From NCBI RefSeq assembly GCF_001037495.1, contig NZ_KQ089822.1:3739938-3803937 (forward strand): 64,000 bases of DNA, given 5' to 3'. Positions 40,840 through 50,033 of this stretch are shown here, in pieces (positions within the stretch are counted from its first letter, which is position 1; each line of letters begins with the position of its first letter). The position numbers and the translations under genes are program-made. Source of the DNA: Citrobacter sp. MGH106. Its GTDB lineage: Bacteria > Pseudomonadota > Gammaproteobacteria > Enterobacterales > Enterobacteriaceae. The notes under the pieces were generated by a model that saw only the letters and a program-made list of their open reading frames with translations, ran no database searches and was not told the DNA's origin.

Positions 40840-42864
40840 ATGATAGGCATCTACTCTTCAGGTATCTGGCAGATCCCGCACCTTCAGAATTTTTTAGGTG
40901 AAGCGTGCCATAAACTGTCACATTTTTCGGCCCCAAATTCAGTCGACGCGATCGCCGTCTGGGGAGAGCGAGCCGTCTCTCAGCGTCCAATAGAACAGGC
41001 TAAAAAGGCCGGGCTGCCAATACTGCGGTTGGAAGACGGTTTTACCCGTTCATTAGGGTTGGGCATCAATGGAGCGCCACCTTTAGGCATGGTCGTTGAT
41101 GATTTAAGCATTTACTACGATGCCAGCCGTCCCAGCCGCCTGGAAGTACTCATTCAGAAGGAAGCTAAAGAGCCACATTTACAACACGATGCTCTGCGGG
41201 CGATGGCCTTCATGGTTGAGAACGATCTCTCAAAATACAACCACTCACTTCCCTTTAATGAAGAGCACCATGCTGGCGTGACATTGGTCATTGATCAAAC
41301 CTACGGGGATGTATCCATCACTCTGGGCGGTGCCAGTGAGAGACAATTCGCAGAGATGTTGTCCTGTGCCAAACGGGAGCAGCCTGAAGGCGAAATTTGG
41401 GTTAAAACACATCCTGATGTTTTGACAGGTAAGAAGAAAGGATATTTTGACAACCTGGCCCAGGATCCAAGTATTCGACTTATAACTGAAGATTTCAGCC
41501 CACAATCACTGCTACGGCATGTATCTACCGTTTATACCGTAACATCACAATATGGTATTGAGGCGCTGATGGCAGGTAAAAAGGTCATTTGTTTCGGTTT
41601 GCCCTGGTACGCAGGATGGGGCCTGACCGATGATCGGCATCAATTCGCAGATAGACTTGCCGCACGCCGAGGAAGCGCCCCACTTACCGCTCTGGTAGCG
41701 GCTGCCTGGCTGCAATATAGCCGCTATATCGACCCGTATACAGGTAACCCTGGTACGCTATTAAATGTGCTGGAATATCTCCATTTACAACGCACATACC
41801 TTCTGACTCGCCACGGAAATCTCTGGGCTCCGGGTATGACGCTTTGGAAAAGCAGCATAGTAAAACCTTTTCTGGCTACACCTACAAACCATGTCAATTT
41901 CTCACGCAGTGGACGGGGGGCCAACATCTGCGTGGTATGGGGGATCAAAGGAGAGCAACGCTGGCATGTGGCAGCATCACAGCGCGAGATTCCCGTTTGG
42001 CGAATGGAAGACGGTTTCTTGCGATCTTCCGGTTTGGGTTCAGATCTACAGCCTCCTCTATCCCTGGTTCTCGACAAAACAGGTATCTATTACGATGCCA
42101 CGCGGCAAAGCGATCTGGAAAATTTACTAAACAATTCACATCTGACAAAAGAACAGCAGCAACGTGCCGAAGCGCTGAGGCAAAAGTTGATAGCCACCAA
42201 ACTCAGCAAATATAACCTTGGTGAACAATGGGTAATTCCATGCGTAACTGCGGGGAAACGAAAATTACTGGTTACCGGTCAGGTTGAAAACGATGCCTCC
42301 ATGGCTCGCGGAACACGGTCCACCAACACTAATTTGGCATTATTGCAGACCGTTCGTGCTCGTTACCCCAATGCCTTCATCATCTATAAACCCCACCCGG
42401 ACGTTCTGGTGGGTAATCGTCCTGGACATATAGCAGAAAAAGATATGCAACAACTGGCTGATTGCGTGGCACTTGATGCCGATATTATCGAGTGTATTCA
42501 GCAGGTTGATGAAGTACATACTATGACGTCGCTATCAGGATTTGAAGCCCTCATACATGGTAAAAAAGTCTTTTGCTACGGCATTCCCTTCTATGCTGGC
42601 TGGGGGTTAACCACTGATGAACACACCTGTGAGCGCCGACAGAACTGCATCTCACTCAACGACTTGCTGTACCAAACGCTGATTAGCTACCCCATCTACA
42701 TTCACCCGGAGCTGAAACTGTGCATTACACCTGAAATGGCCATTGACTGGTTGCTGGCTCAAAAGCGCCAGAACTTAAGTCTCAACCAACACAGAGCAAG
42801 CCAGTATCTGCAACGGCAAAGTCGAAAATTGCAAATGCTTTATAACGCCATGAAAACAAGATAA
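40840..42864 (+). CDS. kpsC: Capsule Kdo-linker glycosyltransferase KpsC
   Basis: Cytoplasmic beta-Kdo transferase, 674 aa, that with KpsS builds the poly-Kdo linker on lyso-phosphatidylglycerol on which ABC-dependent capsules are exported. It contains two tandem related GT domains: each has an RLEDGF/RMEDGF motif (near 66 and 390) and a YAGWGLT motif (near 255 and 580), the known KpsC internal duplication (GT99 and GT107). Closely similar to E. coli KpsC. It lies 62 bases after kpsD. Confidence 0.96.
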   Translation: MIGIYSSGIWQIPHLQNFLGEACHKLSHFSAPNSVDAIAVWGERAVSQRPIEQAKKAGLPILRLEDGFTRSLGLGINGAPPLGMVVDDLSIYYDASRPSRLEVLIQKEAKEPHLQHDALRAMAFMVENDLSKYNHSLPFNEEHHAGVTLVIDQTYGDVSITLGGASERQFAEMLSCAKREQPEGEIWVKTHPDVLTGKKKGYFDNLAQDPSIRLITEDFSPQSLLRHVSTVYTVTSQYGIEALMAGKKVICFGLPWYAGWGLTDDRHQFADRLAARRGSAPLTALVAAAWLQYSRYIDPYTGNPGTLLNVLEYLHLQRTYLLTRHGNLWAPGMTLWKSSIVKPFLATPTNHVNFSRSGRGANICVVWGIKGEQRWHVAASQREIPVWRMEDGFLRSSGLGSDLQPPLSLVLDKTGIYYDATRQSDLENLLNNSHLTKEQQQRAEALRQKLIATKLSKYNLGEQWVIPCVTAGKRKLLVTGQVENDASMARGTRSTNTNLALLQTVRARYPNAFIIYKPHPDVLVGNRPGHIAEKDMQQLADCVALDADIIECIQQVDEVHTMTSLSGFEALIHGKKVFCYGIPFYAGWGLTTDEHTCERRQNCISLNDLLYQTLISYPIYIHPELKLCITPEMAIDWLLAQKRQNLSLNQHRASQYLQRQSRKLQMLYNAMKTR

Positions 42865-42878
42865 CGAGAAGGATCTCT

Positions 42879-44126
42879 ATGAACAGCAATACGATCAATA
42901 CACTTCTCTCTGGTAAGAGTTACTTGCTACTACAAGGACCAATGGGACCGTTTTTCAATGAGATGGCGGAATGGCTGGAATCGCAGGGACGTAAAGCCAC
43001 TAATGTTGTTTTTAATGCCGGCGACCGTTTTTATTGCCGGAAGCGGCAATATCTGGCCTACACGAAGACACCGAGGGAGTTTCCACATTGGTTAAAAGAG
43101 ACATGGCAAGAAAATCCATTTGATACCATTCTGTGCTTTGGTGATTGCCGCCAATTACATCAGGCAGCAAAACGCTGGGCGCAGGCCAAAGGGGTACGTT
43201 TTCTGGCCTTTGAAGAGGGGTACTTACGACCGCACTTCATTACTCTCGAGAAAGGCGGCGTTAATGCTTATTCCTCAATTCCTAGAGAGCCAGAGTTTTA
43301 CCGCAATTTACCCCCACAACCGGAGCTGGAGGTTCAGAGTTTAAAGCCTTCAACTAACCTGCGTATCTGGCATGCTATGTGGTATTACCTGATCAGTTGG
43401 ATATATCGGACCCAATTTCCTCAATACAGACACCATAAAGTCTTTTCCCCCTGGTATGAAGCCAAATGTTGGATCCGTGCTGGCTGGCGTAAACAGTGGT
43501 ATCGCTACAAAGAACGACACGTGATGACGTTGCTGAAAACAACATTGGATAAACGCTACTTTTTGGCCATTCTACAAGTATACAACGACAGCCAGATTCG
43601 AAATCATAGCCCGTATAAGGATGTGCGTAATTATATTAATGATGTTATGTACTCATTTTCTAAAAAAGCTTCACCAGCAGATTTTTTGGTGTTCAAACAC
43701 CATCCGATGGATCGCGGACACCGCCTGTATGCACAGTTAATTAAAAAATTAGGCAAACTATATGGTGTAAGTAATAGGGTGATTTATGTGCACGATCTGC
43801 CAATGCCACGTTTGCTGACCCATACGAAAGCCGTCATAACTATCAATAGCACTGCTGGGATATCTGCGCTTATTCACAATAAGCCACTTAAGGTATTAGG
43901 GCAAGCTCTATATGATATTAAAGGGTTGACTTACCAAGGACATTTAAATCAATACTGGGGTGCTCACTTTAAGCCTGACACGAGGTTATTCAAGAAATTC
44001 AGCAAATATTTACGTGTAAACACTCAAATTAATGCAGTGTTTTATGGAAAGAAATCACCTGAAATGGTGCAATATCAGGTGACTCATAAAAAGAATATTA
44101 CTGAAGGGAAGTGGTTCTTACAGTGA
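42879..44126 (+). CDS. kpsS: Capsule Kdo-linker initiating transferase KpsS
   Basis: A 415-aa protein of the KpsS/LipB capsule family that adds the first beta-Kdo to lyso-phosphatidylglycerol. Landmarks are LLLQGPMGPFFNEMAEWLESQG near the start, FLAFEEGYLRPHFITLE at about 110, and FKHHPMDRGHR at about 270. It lies 14 bases after kpsC and is the last plus-strand gene; base composition becomes AT-rich in its last third. CMP-Kdo must come from the lipopolysaccharide pathway because no kpsU or kpsF is present here. Confidence 0.95.
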   Translation: MNSNTINTLLSGKSYLLLQGPMGPFFNEMAEWLESQGRKATNVVFNAGDRFYCRKRQYLAYTKTPREFPHWLKETWQENPFDTILCFGDCRQLHQAAKRWAQAKGVRFLAFEEGYLRPHFITLEKGGVNAYSSIPREPEFYRNLPPQPELEVQSLKPSTNLRIWHAMWYYLISWIYRTQFPQYRHHKVFSPWYEAKCWIRAGWRKQWYRYKERHVMTLLKTTLDKRYFLAILQVYNDSQIRNHSPYKDVRNYINDVMYSFSKKASPADFLVFKHHPMDRGHRLYAQLIKKLGKLYGVSNRVIYVHDLPMPRLLTHTKAVITINSTAGISALIHNKPLKVLGQALYDIKGLTYQGHLNQYWGAHFKPDTRLFKKFSKYLRVNTQINAVFYGKKSPEMVQYQVTHKKNITEGKWFLQ

Positions 44127-44374
44127 CTTCAAAATACTTACATTTAATTAATCCTAGAAACCTAAATCCATAATACTTATAAAACCATTTGTCTTTTGCT
44201 CTATATTTTTCATCATATCCCGTCCAATGAAACATGGATAACAATCCATCTCCCTACTCACCGCTGATATTTAATCGCCGTATAATATTCACCATACCTC
44301 AAGCCATTTTTGACAATATAAAACTCCAAATTACTTTCACGTTTTAAATTTTCAATACACGGGGTTGATATAAA

Positions 44375-45163
44375 TCACATATTATTTTTTAATCGAGATG
44401 AAACCAACTCACTACTTATGAAAAACATAATTTCATTTAATGAATTTTTAACAACATTGTTGTGGCGAGTGACAAACATTTCATCATTGTGAAAAACAAT
44501 AAGTTTACTTCTTTTCATATAATTAATAGCATCTATTAAATGAGGTATATGATCAGAATATGTTTCATCATTTCGTGATGTAACTAGATATATCCTCCCT
44601 GGAGGAGTCAATGTTCTCCTAATAACTTCACCTAAATGCTCAGAGTAAAACTCTTTATCAGAGTCACTCGCTTCCTTAGGGTATATATACGAAAGATGGG
44701 ACTTAAATTTATCAATCCATTTAACTAAATCAAACTGAGGTATTGCACAGATAGCAGCACCTACCCCAATTTCATGAGAAAAAAGCAATGCAGCGTATCC
44801 TCCCTTTGAAAAACCTAACATTATGACATCTTCCTTAAGGAGTTTATATTCTTTAATTTTCTCATTTATAAAGTAAATTACTGCATCTTTAGTATTAAGA
44901 GTTCCATTAATACCAAGATAATAATCGCCAACCATCCCATGATCATCTTTAATATATATCTTCCTGACGTTAAAGTGTTTTAGACCGGCTAAAAGAGTAT
45001 AAGGATATCGTTTATCATCATCACTTGATTTTTCATCACCAAGAGATTGAAAAATAATTATTAATTTTCGCTCTCCTCGATAATTTTCAATAGGATATGG
45101 ATCTTCAATATATGTTATAGTTGTTCCATTCATATGATCGAATTTTTTCTCATGAAATGCCAT
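44375..45163 (-). CDS. Alpha/beta-hydrolase-fold capsule protein (possible O-acetyltransferase)
   Basis: A 262-aa protein with no signal peptide and very AT-rich codons. The nucleophile elbow GFSKGG puts Ser119 in a GxSxG-type motif, followed by a hydrophobic helix (YAALLFSH). Candidate acid and base are Asp199 (SRNDET) and His234 (VTRHNN), giving a Ser-Asp-His order and spacing like those of alpha/beta-hydrolase-type capsule acetyltransferases such as meningococcal CsaC. It also resembles the XcbB/CpsF and Asp2-like group found in capsule loci. Decoration or trimming of the polymer is the inferred role; transferase and esterase cannot be told apart. Last gene of the minus-strand capsule transcript, 55 bases after the Stealth gene. 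Confidence 0.7.
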   Translation of the reverse strand: MAFHEKKFDHMNGTTITYIEDPYPIENYRGERKLIIIFQSLGDEKSSDDDKRYPYTLLAGLKHFNVRKIYIKDDHGMVGDYYLGINGTLNTKDAVIYFINEKIKEYKLLKEDVIMLGFSKGGYAALLFSHEIGVGAAICAIPQFDLVKWIDKFKSHLSYIYPKEASDSDKEFYSEHLGEVIRRTLTPPGRIYLVTSRNDETYSDHIPHLIDAINYMKRSKLIVFHNDEMFVTRHNNVVKNSLNEIMFFISSELVSSRLKNNM

Positions 45164-45218
45164 AATAATCCCTATCTGCTCGCATCATTTATTGGATATT
45201 TTCACAAAACTTAATTAA

Positions 45219-46313
45219 TCAATTAAAATAATCGTAAAATTTTTGCGCGAACTTATTAAACTCATCATGACAATTTGCAGATGGAAATTCACAAGAACTA
45301 AAATCATTTGCACAAAAAGAATGGGGTAAATTATTGCCAGCTTTCGCATCTAGTAATCGATCATAGTAGAATGACGCAGTTGGTGAGCGGATATTAAAAT
45401 AGTAGCTTATATCAATTTTAGGCGTTGACACGCCATAAATATACTGTAGATAGGGTACAAAAAAAGTAGCCATATTTATATCTGTTGTAGACCTAAATTT
45501 ATTAGTTAAGAAATTCAAAATACGCTCCCCAAAGATATCATACGCTAATATATAATAACTTTTACGTAGCGGCACATAAGTGTGAACAAGATTATGATTA
45601 AAAGTTATATCAAACATCTCCAAAAAAAGATCATTGCTATTTTTACAAGCTATTGATGTAGATGTAAGTTTATCATGTTCGAAATTTATATTTTTATTCC
45701 CAATAAATATACTTGCAATTTCATTTGAGTGAAAAAAATGAGCTGCGCTGATTTCACGTGCCACAAAAAAATCATCATTAAAATAGATAAAATGCTCGGA
45801 CAGATCATTAATATTGTGAAGACATGCTTCGATCACATGAGAGTTAAAAGTTGGTAAATATTTTTCAGGAATTATATCACGATGGTCTACAATATGTACT
45901 TTTTCTCTAATACCTATAGGAGTCGGAGGAATTTGAGAATCCGTAATAATATAGATATTACGAACCCAGGGCATATACATTTCCAAGCTTAATAGCGAAT
46001 AGTAAATTTCATTATGATCATCAAACCTAGATTTTTCTAGTGCATGAGGTGTCGTATGACCGTCCCACAGATGAGAATAAGTGTCTCTTTTATTTTTCCA
46101 TTGCAGGTCCAGATCCGAAACCCAAGTATAAACCACATCTATGTCAAAATCAGGAATGAATTGATTATCAATATTTTCACAAGCATCAATGATGCTATTT
46201 TCCCCACCAAAATGAGTTACTCCCTGGGTGAGATGAAGAGGATATTTATTTAACAAGGCATCTCTAAAAAAAATATTAGGTCGATTGAAAAGTTTTCTTA
46301 TTTTCCGAAACAT
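45219..46313 (-). CDS. Stealth-family sugar-phosphate transferase
   Basis: A 364-aa cytoplasmic protein of the Stealth family (capsular polysaccharide phosphotransferases, transferring hexose-1-phosphate to make phosphodiester links). Conserved region 1 is at about 57-70 (DIDVVYTWVSDLD). Region 2 runs from about 96 to 184 (RFDDHNEIYYSLLSLEMY, PWVRNIYIITDSQIP, IVDHRDIIPE, LPTFNSHVIE, FIYFNDDFF). Region 3 has HTYVPLRKS at 244-252. The N-terminal PNIFFRDALLNK matches a segment of the next upstream gene. The ATG at 46313 follows GAGG. Confidence 0.88.
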   Translation of the reverse strand: MFRKIRKLFNRPNIFFRDALLNKYPLHLTQGVTHFGGENSIIDACENIDNQFIPDFDIDVVYTWVSDLDLQWKNKRDTYSHLWDGHTTPHALEKSRFDDHNEIYYSLLSLEMYMPWVRNIYIITDSQIPPTPIGIREKVHIVDHRDIIPEKYLPTFNSHVIEACLHNINDLSEHFIYFNDDFFVAREISAAHFFHSNEIASIFIGNKNINFEHDKLTSTSIACKNSNDLFLEMFDITFNHNLVHTYVPLRKSYYILAYDIFGERILNFLTNKFRSTTDINMATFFVPYLQYIYGVSTPKIDISYYFNIRSPTASFYYDRLLDAKAGNNLPHSFCANDFSSCEFPSANCHDEFNKFAQKFYDYFN

Positions 46314-46635
46314 TAATTTACCTCAGCATCAACAAATATAAAATTTGAAGTATATCCAGAGTACAACAAACTATACGATTATCAGAAAGATATTTAATTT
46401 AGAAGTGTACTTATATATTGACGTTCACATCATCTTAATACACTCAATAAATATACCGTTAGCATATAAAATCTTTTGATATAAATCCATTTCAAAACCT
46501 AATCAACGCTACGAATTTTAAAATAAACAATCAGATCTCTAATAAGATATTATCTCCATTAGAGACCTTTGATCGTGAGCATCTATAACAATAATGGCCA
46601 GTATTCATTCAAAAAGTTAGTATACTCGAATTTAT
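46314..46635 (-). other. AT-rich gap within the capsule gene cluster
   Basis: About 320 bases with no credible gene. It holds one inverted repeat, TCTCTAAT (46536-46543) with ATTAGAGA (46558-46565), possibly a weak transcript end after the unrecognised gene upstream. The GAGG ribosome site of the Stealth gene is at its edge. A promoter here for the last two genes is possible but not identifiable in such AT-rich sequence. Confidence 0.4.
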
Positions 46636-47556
46636 TTATTCTAAGTTTAGTTTGTTTTTTGGAATACTAATAATAATTTCATTTTCGAGTTTAGAAGTAT
46701 GTGGCACTATAGAGTCGAGAAAAGTAGAGTATTCATCATCAACTTCCTTCCTCATCTTATTAAATGTAATTGCTAATGGACACCTACCAGAACCATGAAC
46801 AGTTTGCAACCATGTTAGTTTCTCATGATGACCTCCATTAAGATTGGCAAATTGTATTTTAGTTTCCGAGCAATTTCTTCCGTAACAATTTACAGCATTT
46901 ACAACCGGCAGAAATTTAAAAAAGTAAGAATCCAAATCATTTATTTTAAATAAAACTTGATGATACTGATTTAAAATTAAATTATTAACGCAACAATAAT
47001 TCTCCACAGGATTAAATTTGTACTCAAAACTGCCATAAATGCTAGAAAATAAATCCTGCAATGTATTATTTTTTGATATTTGTTTTTTTATATAAGTAAT
47101 ACCTGACATTTCTTCATTAACAAAATAATCAAAGCCAGCCTCGCGTAAGAAGAAAAAGTTCAGTCCAACAAAAACAAAATACTCAAGTCGAAGTGAGCTT
47201 CTGGATATAACTTTCTCATAGAAATCATTATAGCTTTTATACACTGCATAATTAGCATTAGAACTTTCAATAGAATCCGATATATATGACACTCTATCGA
47301 AATATGTATATTTCTCTAATGTCCTACATTGATATTTTAATACATTACTTTTATTTTTATTTAAATTATCAATATTATCAATAATAACTAAATTGACTCT
47401 AACCGTTCCATTGTTTACTGCTAAAAGATGTTGAGCATTCCCATTCTCTTGTTTCATAGCTTTATGTCCATTTACTATTAGACTATTAGTTCTTTTTACT
47501 AACGCATCACTGAAGAACAAACGTGGCTTAGTTAGTAGTTTGGTTAATTTTGTCAT
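46636..47556 (-). CDS. Capsule-locus protein of unknown function
   Basis: A 306-aa protein I do not recognise. Its N terminus (PRLFFSDALVKR at 11-22) resembles the same place in the Stealth protein encoded next (PNIFFRDALLNK), a motif frequent at the start of capsule phosphotransferases and glycosyltransferases. The middle has hydrophobic YFVFVGLNFFFL, and there are several cysteines (NYCCVNN, CYGRNC). No signal peptide or clear membrane helix. Its ATG overlaps the stop of the large polymerase gene (ATGA), so both are probably translated together. A glycosyltransferase or a divergent Stealth-like protein is the best guess. Base composition is very AT-rich. Confidence 0.6.
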   Translation of the reverse strand: MTKLTKLLTKPRLFFSDALVKRTNSLIVNGHKAMKQENGNAQHLLAVNNGTVRVNLVIIDNIDNLNKNKSNVLKYQCRTLEKYTYFDRVSYISDSIESSNANYAVYKSYNDFYEKVISRSSLRLEYFVFVGLNFFFLREAGFDYFVNEEMSGITYIKKQISKNNTLQDLFSSIYGSFEYKFNPVENYCCVNNLILNQYHQVLFKINDLDSYFFKFLPVVNAVNCYGRNCSETKIQFANLNGGHHEKLTWLQTVHGSGRCPLAITFNKMRKEVDDEYSTFLDSIVPHTSKLENEIIISIPKNKLNLE

Positions 47557-49964
47557 TTAGAGCACTCGTTAATAAAACTCTTCATAACTTTTGAAATTTC
47601 ATAGTGATCTATATACGTTCTTCGTGCCCCCTCACCAAGTTTTTTTAGTAACGTTTCATCATTCATTAGCATTTCCATTTTTCTGGAAAAATCTACGGTA
47701 TCAAAGCAAGGTGATATAAGAGAGTTATAGCCATCTTTCAAAAATTCTTTTGGCCCATAACCAATGTCATAACTAATAACCGGTTTACCCATGCTAAAAC
47801 TTTCAATATAAACCATACCAAAAGGTTCTTTGAACGCAGTAAGAGCACAGAATGAACTAGCATAAATCTCCTCATAAACCAAAGATGTTGGTTCACAAAT
47901 CCTTACTTGTTCTGATAAATCATAATCTGCAATCATTTTTAATAATGATTCTTTCTTATCACCATCACCATATATATCAAGATTCCAGTCTGGATATTTT
48001 TTAGCAATTAAAGCAAAAGACTCTATCAATAAATTAAATTGTTTTATTTCAACTAGTCGACCAAATGATACTATTCTCTTAGGAGAGAGTATATTGCTAC
48101 ACCCTTTAATCATAGAAAGTTTATCTTCGATTCCATTAGGTATATTTGTTACATTAAATATACCATTATTAATATACTCCTCCTTTTGGAATCTTGTTAA
48201 TGCGATCACTTTGTGTGCTTTCCGGTAAGTCCTCAGTATCGACTGTTGGATTTCATCACTATGTGAACTAAATTCTTTATGCTCCTGAGCCATAACAACA
48301 TTGGAATTATGACTATATTTTATGATATTGACACATAATCCGGGAAAAGTACCAACGAGAGTACAATTTCTCAGTGTTCGTAGAATAAGAATTAGTTTTA
48401 AATCGGTTAAAATAGACAATCCAGAATATAAATCTTCAGTTTTCTTAAATAACCTTGATTTAAATTTTGATAGCAAGTTTTCATATTTATTTCGAAACTT
48501 ACCTTTGCTTCTTGCGTCATTAAGATACTCTAATCTTACACTCGGGTCTAAATTGAGTTTGGGTATCGCTTCTGTTCTACGTAATGATATCACAGTGACC
48601 ATATAACCAATTGATACTAAGTAATTCGCTTGATTAATTACAGTCTGAACTGTTCCTCCGACACCATATAAGTTATAACAAAAATATACGATATGATTTT
48701 GTTTTTTTTCGAGCAACTTATCTATAAGATAATTTGATTTACCAAAATTAGGATAGTCCTGTCTTACGATGGCACGATTACGTCTGGCCTTTAATGTCAA
48801 TGCCTTATCAAAGTTTTCAAAAGAAAATATATTTTCCAATTCATCTATTGTTCTGACCGTTACTCCCAAAAAATCATTAGGCGAGTTCATAAAATGCCCA
48901 CGTTCATGTTTGTAAAAATCGTAATCAAACTGAAGAAAAATAACAGGTATATTTAACAGGTTAAACTCAAAAGACACGGAAGAATAATCAGTAATGCATA
49001 ATGCTGTATCTTTAAGGACAACATTGAAATCATTTTGACCAACAAACCCTATATTTCCTTCAAAAATTTCTTCAACCTCACGCTGTAAGTATAAAATTTT
49101 CTCATGCAGATAAAAAACTACCTTCAATTTGTGGTTATCAGCATACTCCATGATTCTTGTACTATCTTTTATTTTTTTCACAAGTGAAAGAAACGTATTT
49201 TCTTTTCCCTTAATAGTCCAATCATCTCTCCAGGTAAAAAAGAACAACATATTCTGATTGGTTTTTCTTATGTATTGAAGATTTTCATGTCTAGAAAGAC
49301 CACTATTGACTAATCGGCATGATAAGAAGCCAATATTTGTTATTAACCGTTTAAGAATCTGAAGATCAGAGGAGTCCACTGATCTTCTATCATTGTAATA
49401 ATTACTTAATATATATCTATAAAAGCCACGCAAATCATTCCTATCAAAATAACTTCGCAAATAAAATATCTTATGTTTAAGAATAATGTTATATGTTTGT
49501 TTTATGTCTTTCTGAGGTTGAAGAACATCTTTTACAATTTTATATTCCGAGCTTAGAGATGTGTGGAAATATCTAATCCTTCCATTATAATGCCCTTTAT
49601 AAAAATGTACTTTTTTATATGATATAATTCCGTGCTGTAAATATATAATAGGAGACCACCCTCTGCTGAGAGGCTTTTTTTTGAAAGAAGGGAACACATC
49701 CATATAGCCATCATTAAGTACAAGGTAATCTGCTTTATAGAATAACCATCGATGTTTTAAACTATCTTTTATTATAACGTTTTTCGAATATGGCTTTAGC
49801 TTATCGCTATCTATATTGTTACGCCCACAAACATAATAAGTATTTTTAAACCCCTCATTAATTCTATGTGCAAAATAAGAAAATCCATTATCTCTCGCTT
49901 GCTCACCACCTTTTTCACTTATTAGAACAAGAAGATCTTCGCGATTCTTTACCGAATTCCTCAT
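47553..49964 (-). CDS. Two-domain capsule polymerase: TagF-like phosphotransferase plus GT4 glycosyltransferase
   Basis: An 803-aa protein from the ATG at 49964 (MRNSVKNREDLL); in-frame alternatives are ATG 49982 and TTG 50000, none with a strong ribosome site. Residues about 1-415 resemble CDP-glycerol:poly(glycerophosphate) transferases (TagF/TagB): IYLQHGIISYKK near 107-118, ITDYSSVSFEFNLL near 324-337 and the following FDYDFYKHERGHF. Residues about 424-803 are a GT4-type retaining glycosyltransferase: GVGGTVQTVINQANYL near the start, IPNGIEDKL, VSFGRLVEIK, and EPFGMVYIESFSMGKPVIS near the end. Such fusions polymerise teichoic-acid-like capsules (sugar plus polyol phosphate) in Pasteurellaceae. 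Linked by ATGA overlap to the following gene. AT-rich and probably acquired. Confidence 0.85.
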   Translation of the reverse strand: MRNSVKNREDLLVLISEKGGEQARDNGFSYFAHRINEGFKNTYYVCGRNNIDSDKLKPYSKNVIIKDSLKHRWLFYKADYLVLNDGYMDVFPSFKKKPLSRGWSPIIYLQHGIISYKKVHFYKGHYNGRIRYFHTSLSSEYKIVKDVLQPQKDIKQTYNIILKHKIFYLRSYFDRNDLRGFYRYILSNYYNDRRSVDSSDLQILKRLITNIGFLSCRLVNSGLSRHENLQYIRKTNQNMLFFFTWRDDWTIKGKENTFLSLVKKIKDSTRIMEYADNHKLKVVFYLHEKILYLQREVEEIFEGNIGFVGQNDFNVVLKDTALCITDYSSVSFEFNLLNIPVIFLQFDYDFYKHERGHFMNSPNDFLGVTVRTIDELENIFSFENFDKALTLKARRNRAIVRQDYPNFGKSNYLIDKLLEKKQNHIVYFCYNLYGVGGTVQTVINQANYLVSIGYMVTVISLRRTEAIPKLNLDPSVRLEYLNDARSKGKFRNKYENLLSKFKSRLFKKTEDLYSGLSILTDLKLILILRTLRNCTLVGTFPGLCVNIIKYSHNSNVVMAQEHKEFSSHSDEIQQSILRTYRKAHKVIALTRFQKEEYINNGIFNVTNIPNGIEDKLSMIKGCSNILSPKRIVSFGRLVEIKQFNLLIESFALIAKKYPDWNLDIYGDGDKKESLLKMIADYDLSEQVRICEPTSLVYEEIYASSFCALTAFKEPFGMVYIESFSMGKPVISYDIGYGPKEFLKDGYNSLISPCFDTVDFSRKMEMLMNDETLLKKLGEGARRTYIDHYEISKVMKSFINECSK

Positions 49965-50033
49965 ATAAAAGCACCCATCCATAGATTTTGTAATTAACAA
50001 GCAATCGTCATTTATACTTATTTTTTAGTGTGT

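Noticed and set aside
44234-44249. Short inverted repeat ATGGAT/ATCCAT in the gap between kpsS and the hydrolase gene
   Set aside because: Only 6 bp and without a T-run; too weak to call a terminator.
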